DNA from: Apostichopus californicus
Taxonomy: Eukaryota; Echinodermata; Holothuroidea; Aspidochirotida; Stichopodidae
Direction of reading: 5' to 3'
Assembly: GCA_020650975.1 (NCBI GenBank)
Contig: JAIPMN010001551.1
Span: forward strand, 1 to 24,524
Length of the DNA stretch: 24,524 nt
The notes beneath the pieces are model-generated. The model saw only the letters and a list, made by a program, of their open reading frames with translations, ran no database searches and was not told where the DNA came from. Shown piece after piece: positions 21,764-24,524 of the stretch. Both the position numbers and the translations under genes were made by a program. Numbering within the stretch: the stretch's first letter is position 1; the number at the start of each line of letters is the position of its first letter.

Positions 21764-22008
21764 CGAGATTTTGACATTAAAAGGTGTGGGTCTAACACTG
21801 TGAATTTAAAAAAGGTCATAGGTTTGTACTGTTGAAATATCAATCATAACAAAAGCCTAGCTAGGGGTTAGTGTCTGTACCTGGAACAACCGAATTGAAG
21901 CTCACCGCTGCTTACCTTTCATACTTAGGTATAAATACCGATAAACTGAAGGGCATTTACCCTGCCAGATCCATAGCTATACATTGTTTTCAGTTAACAC
22001 CTGACTAG

Positions 22009-22060
22009 GGACTTGGCTCGGATTCTAGCTCTCTGGACTCGAAATCGGCTTGGACTCGTA
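22009..22060. repeat. Degenerate GGACTCG-type short repeat
   Basis: Variants of CTTGGACTCG recur: GACTTGGCTCGG, CTCTGGACTCG and CGGCTTGGACTCG. It looks like the worn remnant of a short minisatellite. Confidence 0.35.
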
Positions 22061-22365
22061 CCAACTAGATTTGGCTATATCTATGCACCTTATTCACTTT
22101 TCATAGATGAGTGCATCGCGCAGTAATCTATGACGTAATACAAGGAATACATTCAACAACTGCTTTTGTTTTTCTTTAATATTGAATTGATTATTTAACC
22201 TTGGGAAATAATTCAACTGAGAGAGAGAATGTAATCTTATGTTATTAAGGCATCCTCATTCATGAACTGAAACATGGGTTTTAATTTTGGAGGATTGCAG
22301 TTTTGCTTCTGTGAAGAAGAAACAACAGTTTGACATTGTATGACCAGGGAGCACAACTCCCTTGC

Positions 22366-22375
22366 GTGACGTCAC
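22366..22375. promoter_or_regulatory. Full CRE-type palindrome GTGACGTCAC
   Basis: The 10-bp perfect palindrome contains TGACGTCA, the established consensus bound by CREB/ATF-type bZIP factors. It is isolated, with no visible promoter or gene next to it. Occupancy is unproven, and one occurrence in 24 kb can be chance. Confidence 0.25.
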
Positions 22376-24002
22376 AGAGTACTACATACTGTGCTTATCA
22401 AAATAGGTGAATTATTTCAAAGTATTATATAGCAGCACTCCATCAGGTGAAAATTGAACCAATGTGTTAGTGAGTTCGTCAAGTTAAAGCTTCGTTATCC
22501 ATTTAGTTTTAACGTGTATTCAATTTCAATCAAAGGTCTAAGAATTGAATGAACACAAGAAACATGTAAGTTAAGACGGAATAAACTCTGGAGGATGCAG
22601 ACAGTTATTATACTCACTGTCTTAGCATATTTTCCAAATATGCAACAGTATGTTGGGGAAAATCGTAGTTTAATTTCCGTTTCATTTGTAGGTTGGATTA
22701 AGATTTTCTAATCATTGAAATTCCGAAAGGAAAGTACTTTCAAACACTGCTTAAGAAACTGAGGCGTCTAAACGTCTGTAAAGATTACAAATAATACCCA
22801 AGGAGCAAACAATTCTCATTGGAGATATTTCCCTTGATATTTGATGATAGTATTTCACTATAAATTTGATCTAAAGATTGAATGCACTTTTTCATGTGAC
22901 GTTTTCAAGTACATTACATGGTCACTTTTAGTACATCTTAACTTTCCTTGTAAACTTTCTGGTAATGCTTCACATTATTTACAAGAACAAAAATCTGCTT
23001 CAAAACGGGGATGTATTATTGTACTTTCCATTCAGCCATAAAGCAACAAGTACTTAAGTTCCCTTTGCACTTTCGGCGAAATATGAATGAATTGGAAGGG
23101 GTATGGAGGAGGGTCACAAACTTCAAGGGAGTGGGACGTGTACGAAAAACTGGGCACATGCATTTATGAGAAAAGGTTACTGTTCACAAGATGTTCAGTC
23201 AGACTTGGGGGAATCACGTTCAGGAGATGTATACACAAAGACAACTTTCAGACTGTTTTGTTGGCATTCTTCCAACTGCATTAAATCTCACATAAGCCAG
23301 GTATTAAAGTGATACCTGATAACCCAAATCTAGCACCTCGTAGGAATGTTTCAATGGATGAACTATTTAAATTCTAATACCTCACCGAAGCTTTCATTAA
23401 CCTATTCCCAAAGTAAGACACACATGCTTATAACCACAAAAATATGGCGGGATCAACCCATCAAACGCGGTAAAGAAAACAGCAATTGACCGACTATGCT
23501 TGTGCACCTGTCATTTGGGCTAACACTGGTTTGTGTGCTGCGTTCCTTTCATAAGCTTTCAATACGATGCATTTCTGAGAACATGGAACTATTCAACTAT
23601 CATAAGAACACCTGGCTGTGAGCAGACGAGAGAATCTGTCAACAGGATGTACATCTTGGAAAACTGTAGGACAGCATGTTACAGTTCCATTTTCACTGTA
23701 TAAACTTCGTTAGGAACACATATGATTATACAAAAACATGTCCCTTGCATAGTACATTATTACCCTGTGTGTTGATGGGCAATTGCTGTATGACACGTGC
23801 CAATATAATGCCCTATATAAAACGTTGGCGCACGATGATGATGATGAGCATTGTGTGATGTACCTTGTATATGCCCACATAAAGTGACACTATTGAATAA
23901 AATGAAAAAGAATTCCGGATATTTGGGTAGAAATTGATAGACAGTTCCAAGTATTGAGAACAGCAATCTCCCTTCACGTTATTATAAACTAATCTTTTTA
24001 CC

Positions 24003-24290
24003 GGTGCTGTAACCGAGTGGATTAAGTCGGTGGCATTTGAAGCAATGCGGCTAAACAATCGGGAGGTTCGGTGTTCGATTCCCGGCCGGGTCATAGTAAG
24101 GTGATTTTTCATCCAAGAGCAATATACGGTTTTCCCATCTAAACTGAAGGAATTTCAGATTTGAGTTAAAATGTAGAATTTGGAGCCACTCGACGCGTAA
24201 GTTGTAATCCATACGCCTTTGCTGGTTTCTCCCACATTATGTGGTCGCTTAAGCGTCGTAAAATAACTGCTGATTATAATAATTATTGAC
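24003..24290 (+). mobile_element. tRNA-derived SINE (class II, Ser/Leu-type head)
   Basis: The head carries an A-box-like GTAACCGAGTGGATTAAG, close to the GGCCGAGTGGTTAAG of Ser/Leu tRNAs. It is followed by an anticodon-arm-like GCATT...AATGC stem with TGA in the loop, a variable-arm region, and a B-box-like GGTGTTCGATTCC at 24070-24082. T-arm pairing is broken and no acceptor stem closes, so this is not a working tRNA gene. A body of about 200 bp follows. It contains TGGTTTCTCCCACATTATGT and the palindrome CGCTTAAGCG (24246-24255), with CGACGC (24191-24196) pairing to GCGTCG (24253-24258). The element ends in a short AT-rich ATAATAATT tail. The internal RNA polymerase III promoter plus an unrelated body is the standard SINE design. 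The partner LINE and family are unknown. No clear target-site duplication was found. Confidence 0.75.
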
Positions 24291-24524
24291 CTTTCTATAT
24301 ATGGTCTAAGTATTGATATTTATGTCACTTTAATAATTGATGTGATGATGGAGGCTGGAAGTTTTTTCACTGTTCTGTATTTTTCAACTCATTGCGATTT
24401 CAAATGTATATGAATAAATATATAATTTCCTTTTTAGTTATAATTATTATTATAAATTAATATATATATAAATATATATATATAAAATTAAAAAGTTTAA
24501 TACGTTTGTTTTTTTATATATATA
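24291..24524. repeat. AT-rich low-complexity tail with TA microsatellite
   Basis: After the SINE the sequence becomes increasingly AT-rich and ends in (TA)n and TATA-type runs (about 24455-24524). No gene is present. Confidence 0.75.

Larger units (their letters stand above)
21546..21767 (+). repeat. Tandem duplication of exon end, donor and downstream intron
   Basis: Two units run 21546-21661 (116 bp) and 21662-21767 (106 bp). Each comprises CTGAGTTGTTCTACATGGCT, then GACATTG, a GTAAGT donor, an AT-rich segment and a pyrimidine-rich TCAATCAG acceptor. The 27 exon-like bases and the first 12 bases of the intron-like part are identical between units. The differences lie in the intron-like remainder and in an extra 9-bp AAGATCAGC-type duplication at the end of unit 1. 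The duplication therefore moved exon 3' end, donor, intron and acceptor together. Confidence 0.85.
21768..24002. other. Non-coding DNA, no gene recognised
   Basis: A degenerate GGACTCG/CTTGG repeat lies at 22009-22060, a CRE-type palindrome at 22366-22375, and a GAT run at about 23835-23848. Around 23087-23312 two overlapping plus-strand frames are open for about 200 bp (65 and 69 codons). Neither gives a recognisable peptide, and no convincing acceptor precedes them. Confidence 0.5.

Noticed and set aside
23087-23312. Two overlapping open frames in a slightly less AT-rich patch, considered as an exon
   Set aside because: Neither frame gives a recognisable peptide, no polypyrimidine-AG acceptor precedes them, and the possible GT near 23300 is a poor donor.
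24003-24095. Possible functional tRNA-Ser/Leu gene
   Set aside because: The T-arm does not pair, no acceptor stem closes the molecule, and a SINE-type body follows. It is a tRNA-derived repeat head.
23813-24112. 99-codon minus-strand frame ending in the SINE
   Set aside because: Its N-terminal half is the antisense translation of the tRNA-like SINE head, a common artefact in automated gene prediction.

Overview
The window is AT-rich (roughly two-thirds A+T by eye) eukaryotic DNA with almost no coding content. Stops are frequent in all six frames, and the longest open frames (about 110-125 codons) are no longer than chance allows in DNA of this composition. No ribosomal RNA, intact tRNA, CRISPR array, bacterial-type gene or operon was seen. 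Canonical metazoan splice signals, foldback miniature transposons, a hAT-like element with a target-site duplication and a tRNA-derived SINE suggest an animal genome. A marine invertebrate, possibly an echinoderm, fits best, but that is a weak inference from the style of the repeats. The sequence reads as intergenic or intronic DNA.

Layout. Positions 1-2200 hold simple repeats and a decayed three-unit tandem repeat (1646-1782). A 375-bp non-autonomous hAT-like element lies at 2217-2591, with a short old repeat remnant at about 2750-2890. A long-arm foldback MITE sits at 5329-5631, immediately followed by an extra copy of its left arm (about 5630-5709). A second full copy of that MITE lies at 15491-15795. 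Between and beyond these, about 5.7-15.5 kb and 15.8-18.5 kb are unremarkable single-copy-looking DNA. At 18519-19357 there is a direct tandem duplication of a 415-bp segment whose shared open frame shows no sign of selection. At 21528-21767 lies the only plausible coding material: a 45-nt exon-like segment with strong acceptor and donor signals, followed by a tandem duplicate of its 3' half, donor and downstream intron. The window ends with a SINE derived from a class II (Ser/Leu-type) tRNA (about 24003-24290) and a TA-rich tract.

No set of genes working together can be described. The most interesting item is the tandemly duplicated mini-exon; if transcribed, it is a candidate for alternative or mutually exclusive splicing in a gene whose other exons lie mostly outside the window. 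No previously undescribed multi-gene system was found.
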